Part shown: one piece after another, positions 28,171 through 35,465 of the stretch
Layout: each line of letters opens with the position of its first letter
Numbering within the stretch: position 1 is the first letter of the stretch
Position numbers and translations under genes: made by a program
Notes under the pieces: model-generated
The model's input: only the letters and a program-made list of their open reading frames with translations
Database searches by the model: none
Told to the model about the DNA's origin: nothing
Virus record (IMG/VR): IMGVR_UViG_3300023238_000017
Location: 1-38,896 of that record
Reading direction: 5' to 3' (one strand)
Source: a virus
DNA length: 38,896 nt

Positions 28171-28290
28171 TTATTTCTGGGGTGAGATTGACTTATATAA
28201 ATTATAAGCTACTACCCCCCCTATTACTTGACCTAATATCATTATAGTTAACCATATACATAGTAGGCTTATCATTATAGTACTTAACAT
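28171..28290 (-). CDS. 39-residue membrane peptide, first gene of leftward block
   Basis: ATG at 28290 with a strong AAGGAG upstream (28300-28305); TAA at 28171-28173. The product MLSTIMISLLCIWLTIMILG and QVIGGVVAYNLYKSISPQK has one long membrane helix and a short basic end. It would be the first translated gene of the early operon, so an early membrane-acting protein is plausible. It is too short for standard gene calling, but the ribosome site is excellent. Confidence 0.55.
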   Translation of the reverse strand: MLSTIMISLLCIWLTIMILGQVIGGVVAYNLYKSISPQK

Positions 28291-28355
28291 ATCTTATCTC
28301 CTTTGGTTGATTGATATACCTACACACACATCTAATAATGTCTGGATATAGGTAC

Positions 28356-28385
28356 TTTATACGTTGCTATCAATTACACTAGCAA
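28356..28385 (-). promoter_or_regulatory. Possible leftward promoter
   Basis: On the minus strand, TTGCTA (28385-28380), an 18-base spacer and TATAAA (28361-28356) lie about 66-95 bp upstream of the ATG at 28290. It fits a bacterial sigma-70-type pattern and the start of the early leftward block. In such AT-rich DNA a chance match is quite possible. Confidence 0.35.
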
Positions 28386-28490
28386 TCAAGATGTCTAGTA
28401 TTATCAATAGGTTAAATCATTATCGGCAATCAATTAATCAATAGACAAGCTAAGGTTAATTAACTACCAATATATAATAACAACTTATAA

Positions 28491-28510
28491 CGCTGTCACT
28501 TGCGACAGCG
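28491..28510. promoter_or_regulatory. Perfect inverted repeat CGCTGTC-N6-GACAGCG
   Basis: Seven bases pair perfectly around the loop ACTTGC (28498-28503). It is markedly GC-rich for this genome. Part of the right arm, GACAGCGA, recurs at 28543-28550, so this may be a protein-binding operator with an extra half-site, or a hairpin at the origin. No T run follows. Confidence 0.6.
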
Positions 28511-28511
28511 A

Positions 28512-28540
28512 TTATCAGTTGACTAACAAGAACTTAATAA
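28512..28540 (+). promoter_or_regulatory. Possible rightward promoter
   Basis: TTATCA (28512-28517), a 17-base spacer and TAATAA (28535-28540) would start a transcript near 28547, upstream of the hairpin leader of gene 28685. It lies between the inverted repeat and the second GACAGCGA half-site, so a protein bound there could control it. The boxes are weak, and chance matches are common in AT-rich DNA. Confidence 0.3.
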
Positions 28541-28589
28541 AAGACAGCGAACAACAGTGAGCTGAAGAACTAACAACAATAACAATTAA

Positions 28590-28669
28590 GGTGGGTTTTA
28601 GATTCACCCCATCGTCATGATAGTCGTAGAACTATCTGACTATAGGGGGGTTATGTACACCACCATAAC
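28590..28669 (+). promoter_or_regulatory. Structured leader of the rightward block
   Basis: Three hairpins precede the first rightward gene: GGTG/CACC around 28590-28608; GATAGT (28619-28624) with ACTATC (28631-28636), or alternatively ATAGTC (28620-28625) with GACTAT (28638-28643); and GTTATG (28650-28655) with CATAAC (28664-28669). The last ends 15 bp before the ATG. Overlapping stems suggest switchable structure. Confidence 0.5.
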
Positions 28670-28684
28670 AAAGGGGACATCATT

Positions 28685-28942
28685 ATGATACCAGCAGCAG
28701 GAACAATAGGATTAAGAATCCTAAAGACACTATATAAGACAAAAGGTAAGATTGGCAAAGTATCTACTAACCTAGCTGATAAAGCAGGAAAAGCAGGGTT
28801 TACTGGAACATCTAAAGCAATTACAGGTGTATCTAAAAAGGTACATTCAGGCTCTAGAATGGTAGGAAAAACTATCAAGAAGAATCCTAAGTCTAGCTCA
28901 GCAGTAGCTGGTGCATCACTTATGGCATTTCTTGACGATTAA
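28685..28942 (+). CDS. Basic small protein, first gene of the late rightward block
   Basis: An 85-residue protein (MIPAAGTIGLRILKTLYKTK), ATG at 28685 after AAGGGG (28671-28676). It is lysine-rich and has a mid segment ADKAGKAGFTGTSKAITGVS and a C-terminal AVAGASLMAFLDD. The charge suggests DNA or RNA contact or a virion role. It is coupled to the next gene (TAATGG overlap). No family recognised; it opens a string of nine similar mini-genes leading to the terminase. Confidence 0.55.
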   Translation: MIPAAGTIGLRILKTLYKTKGKIGKVSTNLADKAGKAGFTGTSKAITGVSKKVHSGSRMVGKTIKKNPKSSSAVAGASLMAFLDD

Positions 28943-29076
28943 TGGCTAAGCAGAATTTTAGCAGCTTTATACCTAGAGATAAACCTAAGAAAAGACCAGG
29001 AATCCACAAAAAATCGAAATCGAAATCGGAAAAACTACAGCAAAGTCACAATAGATATAAAGGACAAGGAAAATAA
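28942..29076 (+). CDS. Conserved marine-phage mini-protein (44 residues)
   Basis: ATG at 28942 overlaps the preceding stop; TAA 29074-29076. The product MAKQNFSSFIPRDKPKKRPG, then IHKKSKSKSEKLQQSHNRYK and GQGK, keeps the FIPR-x-(K)PK-(K/R)-RPG-x-HKK ... (K)Y-(K/R)-GQG(K/R) layout found in small basic proteins of marine T7-like podoviruses. It contains three copies of TCGAAA coding KSKSKS. Likely a structural or DNA-binding peptide; exact function unknown. Confidence 0.62.
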   Translation: MAKQNFSSFIPRDKPKKRPGIHKKSKSKSEKLQQSHNRYKGQGK

Positions 29077-29078
29077 TC

Positions 29079-29231
29079 ATGAGATCATATTTACAATTCC
29101 CAGTTATCAAGGAACTATCAGCAAAAGTTTTAAAAAAGAGCTGGAAGAAACGTGATGCATTGGTAAAGAACTTAAAAGATCCTAAGTTTAGAGCTAAAGC
29201 TAAGCTTAAAGACTACAAATCTAGCGTATAA
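29079..29231 (+). CDS. Basic mini-protein (50 residues)
   Basis: ATG at 29079; TAA 29229-29231 shares its last base with the next ATG. The product is MRSYLQFPVIKELSAKVLKK and SWKKRDALVKNLKDPKFRAK plus AKLKDYKSSV. It is highly lysine-rich and probably helical. The close coupling on both sides supports it. No family recognised. Confidence 0.52.
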   Translation: MRSYLQFPVIKELSAKVLKKSWKKRDALVKNLKDPKFRAKAKLKDYKSSV

Positions 29232-29482
29232 TGGCACAAACAGCAGCATGGCAACGAAAAGAAGGTAAAAACCCAAAAGGTGGGTTGAATGCTAAAGGTC
29301 GAGCTAGTTATAAGAAGCAGACTGGAGGAACATTAAAAGCTCCTAGTAAAAAAGTAGGGAATAAAAGACGTGCGTCATTCTGTGCTAGAATGAGTGGCAT
29401 GAAAAAGAAACTTACCTCTGCTAAGACTGCAAGAGATCCTAATTCAAGAATCAATAAGTCATTAAGAGCATGGAACTGCTAA
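29231..29482 (+). CDS. DUF6321-like conserved phage protein
   Basis: An 83-residue protein. It starts AQTAAWQRKEGKNPKGGLNA after the initial Met, then KGRASYKKQTGGTL, and ends with RRASFCARMSGMKKKLTSAK and DPNSRINKSLRAWNC. The AWQRKEGKNPKGGLNAKGR opening with the SFCARM-x-GMK ... DPNSRIN-x-SLR-x-W end is characteristic of this small basic family widespread in marine phages. Two cysteines (in SFCARM and the final WNC) could bind metal. Function unknown. Confidence 0.78.
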   Translation: MAQTAAWQRKEGKNPKGGLNAKGRASYKKQTGGTLKAPSKKVGNKRRASFCARMSGMKKKLTSAKTARDPNSRINKSLRAWNC

Positions 29483-29649
29483 TGAGAGATACTAAACTTA
29501 TTAATGCTTATGTAGTACAACAAGCACGAGAAAAAAAAAGACAAGAATTATTCAAAGTGTTAAAAAAAGAAGTAGAAACTGGAGCTAATGGCACACAGGA
29601 CTACATTATTAAAAAAGGCATAAACAAAGATAAACTAGCAAAGAAATAA
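29482..29649 (+). CDS. Basic mini-protein (55 residues)
   Basis: ATG at 29482 overlaps the preceding stop (CTAATGAG); TAA 29647-29649. The product MRDTKLINAYVVQQAREKKR, QELFKVLKKEVETGANGTQD and YIIKKGINKDKLAKK is helical and lysine-rich. It is part of the basic gene string before the terminase genes. No family recognised. Confidence 0.5.
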   Translation: MRDTKLINAYVVQQAREKKRQELFKVLKKEVETGANGTQDYIIKKGINKDKLAKK

Positions 29650-29650
29650 T

Positions 29651-29917
29651 ATGAAAAAACCAATAGTAAAAAAGAAAACAGTAAAGCTAATTAAAAAAGT
29701 AAGACCATTAGCTATACCTGCAGCTATCTTTACAGCAGGAGCATATGCTTATGGTAAAACACCAATGGCTAGAAAAAATCAAAATATGAGAATAGAGATG
29801 CAAGCCATTGCTAAAGAAAGAAAAACAAGAGATATTTCAAAATTAGAAATAAAAACAAGATTAAATAAGGCTAAAAAAAGCAAAAGAGAATTTACATACT
29901 TTGGATTTGGAGATTAA
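29651..29917 (+). CDS. Basic protein with a short hydrophobic segment (88 residues)
   Basis: ATG at 29651, one base after the previous stop. The N-terminus is strongly basic (MKKPIVKKKTVKLIKKVRPL), followed by a hydrophobic stretch AIPAAIFTAGAYAYG and a basic helical remainder (RIEMQAIAKERKTRDIS). The hydrophobic stretch is short but could dip into a membrane. Function unknown. Confidence 0.52.
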   Translation: MKKPIVKKKTVKLIKKVRPLAIPAAIFTAGAYAYGKTPMARKNQNMRIEMQAIAKERKTRDISKLEIKTRLNKAKKSKREFTYFGFGD

Positions 29918-29918
29918 T

Positions 29919-30170
29919 ATGGATAAAAAATTAGAAAAACTAGCTGACGAAATGATTAGATTGTCTCCAGAAGAAGGACAGCAACTATCATTAATTATTA
30001 AAGCTAAGATTATGCCAGAGATGGCTAAACAGCAACAGCAACAAGGATTACTACAGCAGCAAAATCCTCAAGCTCAACAGCAAATGGCTAATATGGGTAA
30101 GAGACCACAACAAGGTCAAGTACCTATGCCTAATGCAAGAATGGCTGCACAACAAGGTTTATTAAAATAG
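29919..30170 (+). CDS. Gln-rich small protein (83 residues)
   Basis: I start at ATG 29919 (MDKKLEKLADEMIRLSPEEG), with GGAG at 29909-29912; the longer frame from 29901 lacks such a site. Helical head (QLSLIIKAKIMPEMAKQ) and a Gln/Met/Pro-rich tail (QQQQGLLQQQNPQAQQQMAN). Similar Gln-rich small proteins occur near terminase genes in podoviruses, role unknown. Confidence 0.58.
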   Translation: MDKKLEKLADEMIRLSPEEGQQLSLIIKAKIMPEMAKQQQQQGLLQQQNPQAQQQMANMGKRPQQGQVPMPNARMAAQQGLLK

Positions 30171-30180
30171 GATAATTATT

Positions 30181-30285
30181 ATGCCAATGGTAGGAAAAAA
30201 GAAGTACCCATATACAAAAGCTGGTAAAAAAAAAGCTAAGATGGCTGCTAAAAAATCAGGTAAAAAAGTTAAAAGAGGTTACTAA
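30181..30285 (+). CDS. Conserved tiny basic phage peptide (34 residues)
   Basis: ATG at 30181; TAA 30283-30285 shares its last base with the next ATG. The product MPMVGKKKYPYTKAGKKKAK and MAAKKSGKKVKRGY carries the widespread MPMVG-K-K-(K/R)-(Y/F)-PYT-x-x-GK ... KKSGKKVKRGY layout of phage mini-proteins. Almost 45% Lys/Arg. Function unknown; a DNA-binding or virion peptide is likely. Confidence 0.7.
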   Translation: MPMVGKKKYPYTKAGKKKAKMAAKKSGKKVKRGY

Positions 30286-30509
30286 TGATTATAGGTGGAG
30301 ATAAAGGTTTTGGTAAAACACCAAAGAAAAAACCTTCTGTATTTAAGAAGGCTGCTAAGACTATAGTAAAAAAAGGAATTAAGTTTGCAGTAAGTCCATT
30401 AACTCTTGGAATAACTGCAGGTACTATTTTGTATAAAGGTGGAAAAGCTAAAAGTTTTAAATATTCTAATGTTAGACAATTTGACAAAAGAGGAAGAAAA
30501 ATAACATAA
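30285..30509 (+). CDS. Basic protein with hydrophobic centre (74 residues)
   Basis: ATG at 30285 overlaps the previous stop; ends TAATGG with the small terminase. The product begins MIIGGDKGFGKTPKKKPSVF and continues KKAAKTIVKKGIKFAVSPLT, LGITAGTILYKGGKAKS. The GKTP resembles a P-loop fragment but lacks the full motif, so no ATPase is inferred. A single weakly hydrophobic helix (about 43-57). Function unknown. Confidence 0.52.
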   Translation: MIIGGDKGFGKTPKKKPSVFKKAAKTIVKKGIKFAVSPLTLGITAGTILYKGGKAKSFKYSNVRQFDKRGRKIT

Positions 30510-30832
30510 TGGTTGAAGATAACAAATTACCAGATCAAGAGGGCAAAACATCAGATAACCATGGTGGTAAAAGACCAGGTTCTGGTAGACCTTTAGGTGC
30601 TAAGACTAAAAAGAATTGGAAGTCTATGCAGGAGATGGCTGAGAAATATCAACATTCTCCTTTGGATTACTTATTAGCTGTGTTAAACAATCCTATGAGC
30701 TCACCTGAACGTAAAATGTACGCAGCCGAAAAGGCAGCACCATTCGTTCACCCAAGGTTAGCGTCAACAACATCTAAAATAGGAACAGATGAACCAATCG
30801 CAATCAAAGTCTCCTGGCAAAAAGACGACTAA
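30509..30832 (+). CDS. Small terminase subunit candidate
   Basis: A 107-residue protein ending 44 bp inside the large terminase gene. The N-terminal part GGKRPGSGRPLGAKTKKNWK resembles the conserved basic, glycine-rich G-(G)-K-R-x-G-(A/S)-G-R-P motif of DNA-packaging small subunits. It is followed by helical elements SPLDYLLAVLNNPMSSPERK and MYAAEKAAPFVHPRLAS, which match the pattern of small terminase/packaging proteins in podoviruses. It recognises the genome for packaging and hands it to the large subunit. Identification rests on motif and position. Confidence 0.75.
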   Translation: MVEDNKLPDQEGKTSDNHGGKRPGSGRPLGAKTKKNWKSMQEMAEKYQHSPLDYLLAVLNNPMSSPERKMYAAEKAAPFVHPRLASTTSKIGTDEPIAIKVSWQKDD

Positions 30833-32102
30833 TAAAAAAGTCGCTAAGATAGAAATACCTTACAAGCCAAGACCTTATCAGTTAGACGTTCATAACTCAC
30901 TTAAAAGATTTAGTGTTCTAGTATGTCACAGACGATTTGGGAAATCAGTACTAGCTATTAACGAATTAATTAAAACAGCAGCAGACAAACCAAGATCTTT
31001 GTGTGCATTCATAGCTCCGACTTACCGACAAGGTAAATCAATCGCTTGGGAATATTTAAAATTCTACACAGAACCTTTAATGAAATTTGGTGGTAGTAGA
31101 AATGAAACAGAATTAAGAATAGATCTATTCAATCACTCACGTATTCAAATCTTTGGAGCAGATAATCCAGATAGTATTCGTGGTATGGGTTTTGATAAAG
31201 TTGTTATGGACGAATACGCAATCATGTCCCCTAGAGTATGGACCGAAATTGTTAGACCAGCAGTATCTGATAAACTAGGATCAGTTTTATTTATTGGAAC
31301 TCCAATGGGACACAATCAGTTCTGGGAAGTATTTGATTTTGCACAACGTGGTCATAAAGATTGGTATGGGAAATTATACAGAGCATCTGAAACAGGAGTA
31401 ATCCCTGATGACGAGCTCCAACAAGCTAAGGATATAATGAGTCCTGAGCAGTACGAACAAGAATTTGAATGTTCATTTACTGCAGCAGTATCAGGAAGTT
31501 ACTTTGGAAGGTTAATAACTAAAGCAGATAAAGAAAAAAGAATTGGTGAAGTACCTTATGATGAATCAGTAGGTGTAGAAACTTGGTGGGACTTAGGTAT
31601 TGGAGATTCAACTGCAATATGGTTTGCACAAAGAGTTGGAACTGAAATTCATTTAATAGATTATTACGAAACTTCAGGTGAATCATTAGCACACTATGCT
31701 GATATACTAACTGAAAAAGACTATGCATATAGTCGACATATAGCACCTCACGATATTATGGCGAGAGAGCTTGGAACAGGTAAGTCAAGATTAGAAGTTT
31801 CACAAGAACTTGGTATTGACTTTGAGGTAGCACCTAAGTTAGAAGTAGATCATGGAATTGAATCTGTAAGAAATACATTAGGAAATTGTTATTTTGACAG
31901 AGTAAAATGTAAAACAGGATTAGATGCTTTAAGACAGTATCGAAAACAATGGGACGACAAGAATCAAGTATTTAAAAACAAACCACTTCATGACTGGTGT
32001 TCACACGCAAGTGATGCATTTAGATATGGATGTGTACACGACCCAATTGATACATCAGACTGGGATAAACCAATTAATATAGATACAAAATACGTAGTAT
32101 GA
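30789..32102 (+). CDS. terL: Terminase large subunit (ATPase and nuclease)
   Basis: A 437-residue protein, ATG at 30789 (AACAGATG context) overlapping the small subunit by 44 bp. The N-terminal ATPase has Walker A CHRRFGKS (residues 46-53), FIAPTYRQGKS, Walker B VVMDE (138-142) and the coupling motif GTPMG (170-174). The C-terminal RNase H-like nuclease starts with WWDLGIGDSTAIW (first Asp about 268), and the ending HDWCSHASDAFRYG (about 404-417) carries the last acidic residue. It translocates DNA into the head and cuts it. The last codons overlap the portal start. The gene order small terminase, large terminase, portal is standard. Confidence 0.95.
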   Translation: MNQSQSKSPGKKTTNKKVAKIEIPYKPRPYQLDVHNSLKRFSVLVCHRRFGKSVLAINELIKTAADKPRSLCAFIAPTYRQGKSIAWEYLKFYTEPLMKFGGSRNETELRIDLFNHSRIQIFGADNPDSIRGMGFDKVVMDEYAIMSPRVWTEIVRPAVSDKLGSVLFIGTPMGHNQFWEVFDFAQRGHKDWYGKLYRASETGVIPDDELQQAKDIMSPEQYEQEFECSFTAAVSGSYFGRLITKADKEKRIGEVPYDESVGVETWWDLGIGDSTAIWFAQRVGTEIHLIDYYETSGESLAHYADILTEKDYAYSRHIAPHDIMARELGTGKSRLEVSQELGIDFEVAPKLEVDHGIESVRNTLGNCYFDRVKCKTGLDALRQYRKQWDDKNQVFKNKPLHDWCSHASDAFRYGCVHDPIDTSDWDKPINIDTKYVV

Positions 32103-34255
32103 AAAATAAAGAAAAATCACAAAAAGAAATATTATCAGTAGTAAGCAGAGAAATACATAACGCATCAGGTTATATTGGTGGAGAACTTGTAGCTAAAAGA
32201 AAAAAGTCATTAGAATATTATTTAGGACAACCTCTTGGTAACGAACAAGAAGGTAGATCTCAAGTTGTTTCTAATGATGTTTTAGATACAGTAGAAAGTT
32301 TAATGCCATCATTGATGAGAATTTTTACATCAGGTGATAATGTATTTAGTTGTGAAGGACAAGGGCCTGAAGATGAAGAAATGGCTAGACAATGTTCTGA
32401 CTATTTAAACTATATATTTTATAAACAGAATGATGGTTTCTTAGCGTTATACACAGCATTCAAAGATGCATTGATCCAAAAGAATGGAATCCTAAAAGTA
32501 TATTGGGATGATGCACAAAAAATTGAAAGAGAAGAATATTCTAGATTAACAGATGATGAGTTTAATGATTTGGTTTCTATGGATCAAATTAAAGTTAAAA
32601 ATCATACTGAATACGAAGAAAAAATAACTGATGCATCTGGTAAAGAAATAGATACAGTTAAACTACATGATGTAGTAATTAATAGAATAGAAATTCATGG
32701 TAAGGTTAAAATAGAACCAGTACCACCAGAAGAATTTTTAATTGAACGTAGATGCAAATCAATTGATACTGCTAATTTTGTTTGTCACAGAGTGAACAAA
32801 ACAAGAACAGAATTAATAGAGATGGGTTATGATAAAGAATTAGTAGAGTCATTACCACAAGGTGATGGTGATTATTATACAGAAGATAAATTTACAAGAC
32901 ACCAAGGTGTAGACTTTTCACATGGAGAAACAGATGGAGATAAAAGTACACAGGATGTTTTAATTCACGAATGCTATGTAAGAATGGATGTAGATGGTGA
33001 TGGTAAAGCAGAGTTATTAAAAATCACTGTTGCAGGTGATGGTAAGAAATTTCTTGATATGGAAGAAATAGATACAATGCCTTTTATATCTATGACTCCA
33101 GTTATCATGCCACACAGATTCTATGGAAGAAGTGTAGCTGAATTAGTAGAAGATATACAATTAATAAAATCAACTGTAATGCGACAGATGTTAGACAATA
33201 TGTATCTAACAAATAATAATAGAGTTGCAGTACAAGATGGACAAGTGTCTATGGATGATCTCTTAACGAATCGTCCTGGAGGAATCGTGAGAACGAAACA
33301 ACCTCCTCAAAATGTAATGATGCCTATTCAGGCTCAACCCATTACAGAACAGGCAAGTGGTATGTTAGCTTATTTAGATTCTGTTAAAGAAACTAGAACA
33401 GGCGTAACAAAACAATCACAAGGGCTAGATTCAAATGCACTAAGCAGTACAGCAACTGGTCAAAACCAAAGTCTAACACAATCGCAAATGAGAATGGAGT
33501 TAATCGCCAGAATTTTTGCTGAGACTGGTGTGAAAGATTTAGCCTTAAAGATGTTTGAGCTTACTTGCAAGTATCAGAATAAAGAACAAATAGTAAGAAT
33601 CAGAGGAAAGTATATTCCTATGAGACCTTACGAATGGAAAGACAGAGTTAATATTACAGTACAAGTAGGATTAGGTACTGGATCAAAAGAACAGCAGTTA
33701 ATATTGATGAATGCTATATTAGAAAGACAAATGTCAGCAATCAATCTACAACAGAATGTTCATGGCCCAATGGTTAATCTAAGAAATATTTACAACTCTT
33801 TGAAAAAATTAGTTGAAAATGCAGGTCTAAATAGTATAGAACCATACTTCATGGATCCAGAAGTGGGAGCAGCACAAATGCCACCTATTCCTCCTAAGCC
33901 ACCTACTGAATTTGAGAAGGTGACGTTAGCCCAAGTACAAGGTGAAAACCAACGTGCACAATTAAAGGCAGAAACGGAAGCTAAAGGATTAGAAGGCAAA
34001 ATGAGACAAGCACTTCTAGACTATGAACTAGCCATCAAAGAAATGGAATTGAAATACAATACCAAAATTGATGAACTAGAACTTAAACGAAGATCCATGT
34101 TAGAACAAACTGATCTACAAAAATCAGGAGATCTAATGGGGCAAATAGTGAGAGGACAGAAGCAATTCTTTAATGATGGACAAGGAAATACTAATAAGGG
34201 AGGGCAAGAGAGCCCAGCAGCTGCTGGACGATCCCCTTCTAAAGAAAGCATTTGA
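32099..34255 (+). CDS. P22-type portal protein (head-tail connector)
   Basis: A 718-residue protein; ATG at 32099 overlaps the terminase stop. It has the features of the P22-like portal family: an N-terminal domain with YYLGQPLGNEQEGRSQVVSN, a central KVYWDD-like stretch, the long MPHRFYGRSVAELVEDIQLI and KSTVMRQMLDNMYLTNN region (portal wing/crown), and a C-terminal coiled coil (about 620-680: AQLKAETEAKGLEGKMRQAL, LDYELAIKEMELKYN). Dodecamers form the DNA gate. The last 83 bp overlap a second gene in another frame. Length is typical of P22-like portals. Confidence 0.9.
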   Translation: MKNKEKSQKEILSVVSREIHNASGYIGGELVAKRKKSLEYYLGQPLGNEQEGRSQVVSNDVLDTVESLMPSLMRIFTSGDNVFSCEGQGPEDEEMARQCSDYLNYIFYKQNDGFLALYTAFKDALIQKNGILKVYWDDAQKIEREEYSRLTDDEFNDLVSMDQIKVKNHTEYEEKITDASGKEIDTVKLHDVVINRIEIHGKVKIEPVPPEEFLIERRCKSIDTANFVCHRVNKTRTELIEMGYDKELVESLPQGDGDYYTEDKFTRHQGVDFSHGETDGDKSTQDVLIHECYVRMDVDGDGKAELLKITVAGDGKKFLDMEEIDTMPFISMTPVIMPHRFYGRSVAELVEDIQLIKSTVMRQMLDNMYLTNNNRVAVQDGQVSMDDLLTNRPGGIVRTKQPPQNVMMPIQAQPITEQASGMLAYLDSVKETRTGVTKQSQGLDSNALSSTATGQNQSLTQSQMRMELIARIFAETGVKDLALKMFELTCKYQNKEQIVRIRGKYIPMRPYEWKDRVNITVQVGLGTGSKEQQLILMNAILERQMSAINLQQNVHGPMVNLRNIYNSLKKLVENAGLNSIEPYFMDPEVGAAQMPPIPPKPPTEFEKVTLAQVQGENQRAQLKAETEAKGLEGKMRQALLDYELAIKEMELKYNTKIDELELKRRSMLEQTDLQKSGDLMGQIVRGQKQFFNDGQGNTNKGGQESPAAAGRSPSKESI

Positions 34256-34436
34256 AGATCTTTCTGAAATTTACAGACTAGAGATCTTTAACACAAGTTT
34301 CGCAGACGATGATACTCGTAGAAACCTTTGGGTAGCCTTTAATATGGTGGATAAAATCAAAGGACATTTACTAAGTGTTATGTCAAGTGGAAGGCTAGCT
34401 CAAGCAGATATAGAGCAATTAAACAAACGAAGTTAA
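34173..34436 (+). CDS. Conserved small virion-assembly protein overlapping the portal gene
   Basis: An 87-residue protein (MMDKEILIREGKRAQQLLDD); start at ATG 34173, in a different frame from the portal end. It is helical: PLLKKAFEDLSEIYRLEIFN, DDDTRRNLWVAFNMVDKIKG, HLLSVMSSGRLAQADIEQL. This pattern (RG-x-x-A-x-x-LL-D-x-P-x-L-x-x-A-F ... RE/RR-x-LW) recurs after portal genes of P22-like and marine podoviruses. It probably assists head assembly. The long overlap is unusual but the gene has a clear product. Confidence 0.68.
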   Translation: MMDKEILIREGKRAQQLLDDPLLKKAFEDLSEIYRLEIFNTSFADDDTRRNLWVAFNMVDKIKGHLLSVMSSGRLAQADIEQLNKRS

Positions 34437-34440
34437 TCTA

Positions 34441-34458
34441 ACGAAACTTCAATTTCGT
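34441..34458 (+). promoter_or_regulatory. Small hairpin between portal and scaffold genes
   Basis: ACGAAA (34441-34446) pairs with TTTCGT (34453-34458) around CTTCAA. It lies in the 45-bp gap before the scaffold gene, with GGAAGGAA (34468-34475) as the ribosome site beyond it. It could tune relative amounts of portal and capsid proteins. No T run. Confidence 0.4.
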
Positions 34459-34481
34459 CAACCAATGGAAGGAACGATACA

Positions 34482-35462
34482 ATGGCAGATCCAATACAAG
34501 GTGCAGCAGAAAAAATTTCAGGAATACTGAATCCTACAAAGGACACTCAAGTACCAGAAACTAAAGCAGAACCTTCAGAGTCAATTCCTGAGACACAGGA
34601 AGTTCAAGAGAGTCAATCAGAGTCGAACGAAACTCCAGTAGAACAGACAACTGAGAATACTGAGACTGAAGAAGAAACTACAACAGAATTAGAGACACCA
34701 GAACTCCACCGAGTAAAAGTAAGTGGTCAAGAGTTAGAGGTGAGCCTCGATGAGCTGAAAGCAGGATATTCTAGAGACTCGGATTATAGACAAAAAACTC
34801 ATACTTTAGGGATGGAAAAGAGAGATCTTGAAACTCAAAAGAATAGTTTGCGTCAAAATTACGACACTCGTTTATCAGAACTAAACGATTTAATTTCGAC
34901 AGCTGATCAATTTGTGAAAAACAAACAAGGTGGACAAGACCTTGCTAAACTTTACCAAGAAGATCCTACAGAAGCTTCAAGACTTGACTTTGAATTAAGA
35001 CAAGAAAGTAGCAGAATAGAATCTTTAAAGTCTAAAGCAAGAGAAGTTCAATCTCAACAATATGAGAGTTACCTTCAAACACAAAAAGAATTAGCTGCAA
35101 CAAAAATACCAGAGTTTAGCGATCCTAATAAAGCTGATAATTTTAAACTTAGTATGCGTAATACGTTACGAGACTATGGTTTTAATGATCAAGAAATAGG
35201 AAGCCTTGCAGACCATAGATTTTTAATGGTTGCAAAAGACGCTATGAGTTTTAAATCTAGAACAGATAAAAGACCTATAGCTTCTAAGAAGGTAGCAAAT
35301 GCTCCCAAGGTTTTAAAAGCTGGTGTTGCTAAATCGGATGTTAGTTCAGGTAGAGAGCAAGTAAGAAATAAAATCAATACGCTAAGAAAGTCTGGTCACA
35401 TTAAAGATGCCCAGTCTGCCATAGCTGATATGATTAATCTTAAATCTCAACAAAGGAAATAA
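34482..35462 (+). CDS. Scaffolding protein
   Basis: A 326-residue protein with ATG at 34482 after GGAAGGAA. Residues 1-70 are strongly acidic and rich in Glu/Thr/Ser (TENTETEEETTTELETPE). The middle (about 75-110: HRVKVSGQELEVSLDELKAG) holds the short RVKVSGQE-x-EVSLDEL-x-x-GY motif common to podovirus scaffolds. A long coiled coil runs to about 190 and the C-terminus is basic (RKSGHIKDAQSAIADMINLK). An acidic head, coiled coil and basic tail directly upstream of the capsid gene are typical for scaffolds that guide procapsid assembly. The major capsid gene starts 3 bp after it. Confidence 0.85.
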   Translation: MADPIQGAAEKISGILNPTKDTQVPETKAEPSESIPETQEVQESQSESNETPVEQTTENTETEEETTTELETPELHRVKVSGQELEVSLDELKAGYSRDSDYRQKTHTLGMEKRDLETQKNSLRQNYDTRLSELNDLISTADQFVKNKQGGQDLAKLYQEDPTEASRLDFELRQESSRIESLKSKAREVQSQQYESYLQTQKELAATKIPEFSDPNKADNFKLSMRNTLRDYGFNDQEIGSLADHRFLMVAKDAMSFKSRTDKRPIASKKVANAPKVLKAGVAKSDVSSGREQVRNKINTLRKSGHIKDAQSAIADMINLKSQQRK

Positions 35463-35465
35463 ACA

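Larger units (their letters stand above)
28291..28684. other. Divergent control region (394 bp), candidate origin/promoter region
   Basis: The longest gene-free stretch lies between the divergent blocks 4 (leftward) and 1 (rightward). It holds several AATCAA/TGATTG-type words (for example CAATCAATTAATCAAT), a perfect 7-bp inverted repeat at 28491-28510, a second GACAGCGA copy at 28543-28550, and three adjacent hairpins just before gene 28685. It should carry both major promoters; an origin of replication is also possible. No long direct repeats (iterons) are seen. Confidence 0.7.

Noticed and set aside
30285-30509. GFGKTP as a Walker A ATPase motif
   Set aside because: The surrounding residues do not complete G-x4-GK-(S/T), and a 74-residue basic protein is too small for an ATPase.
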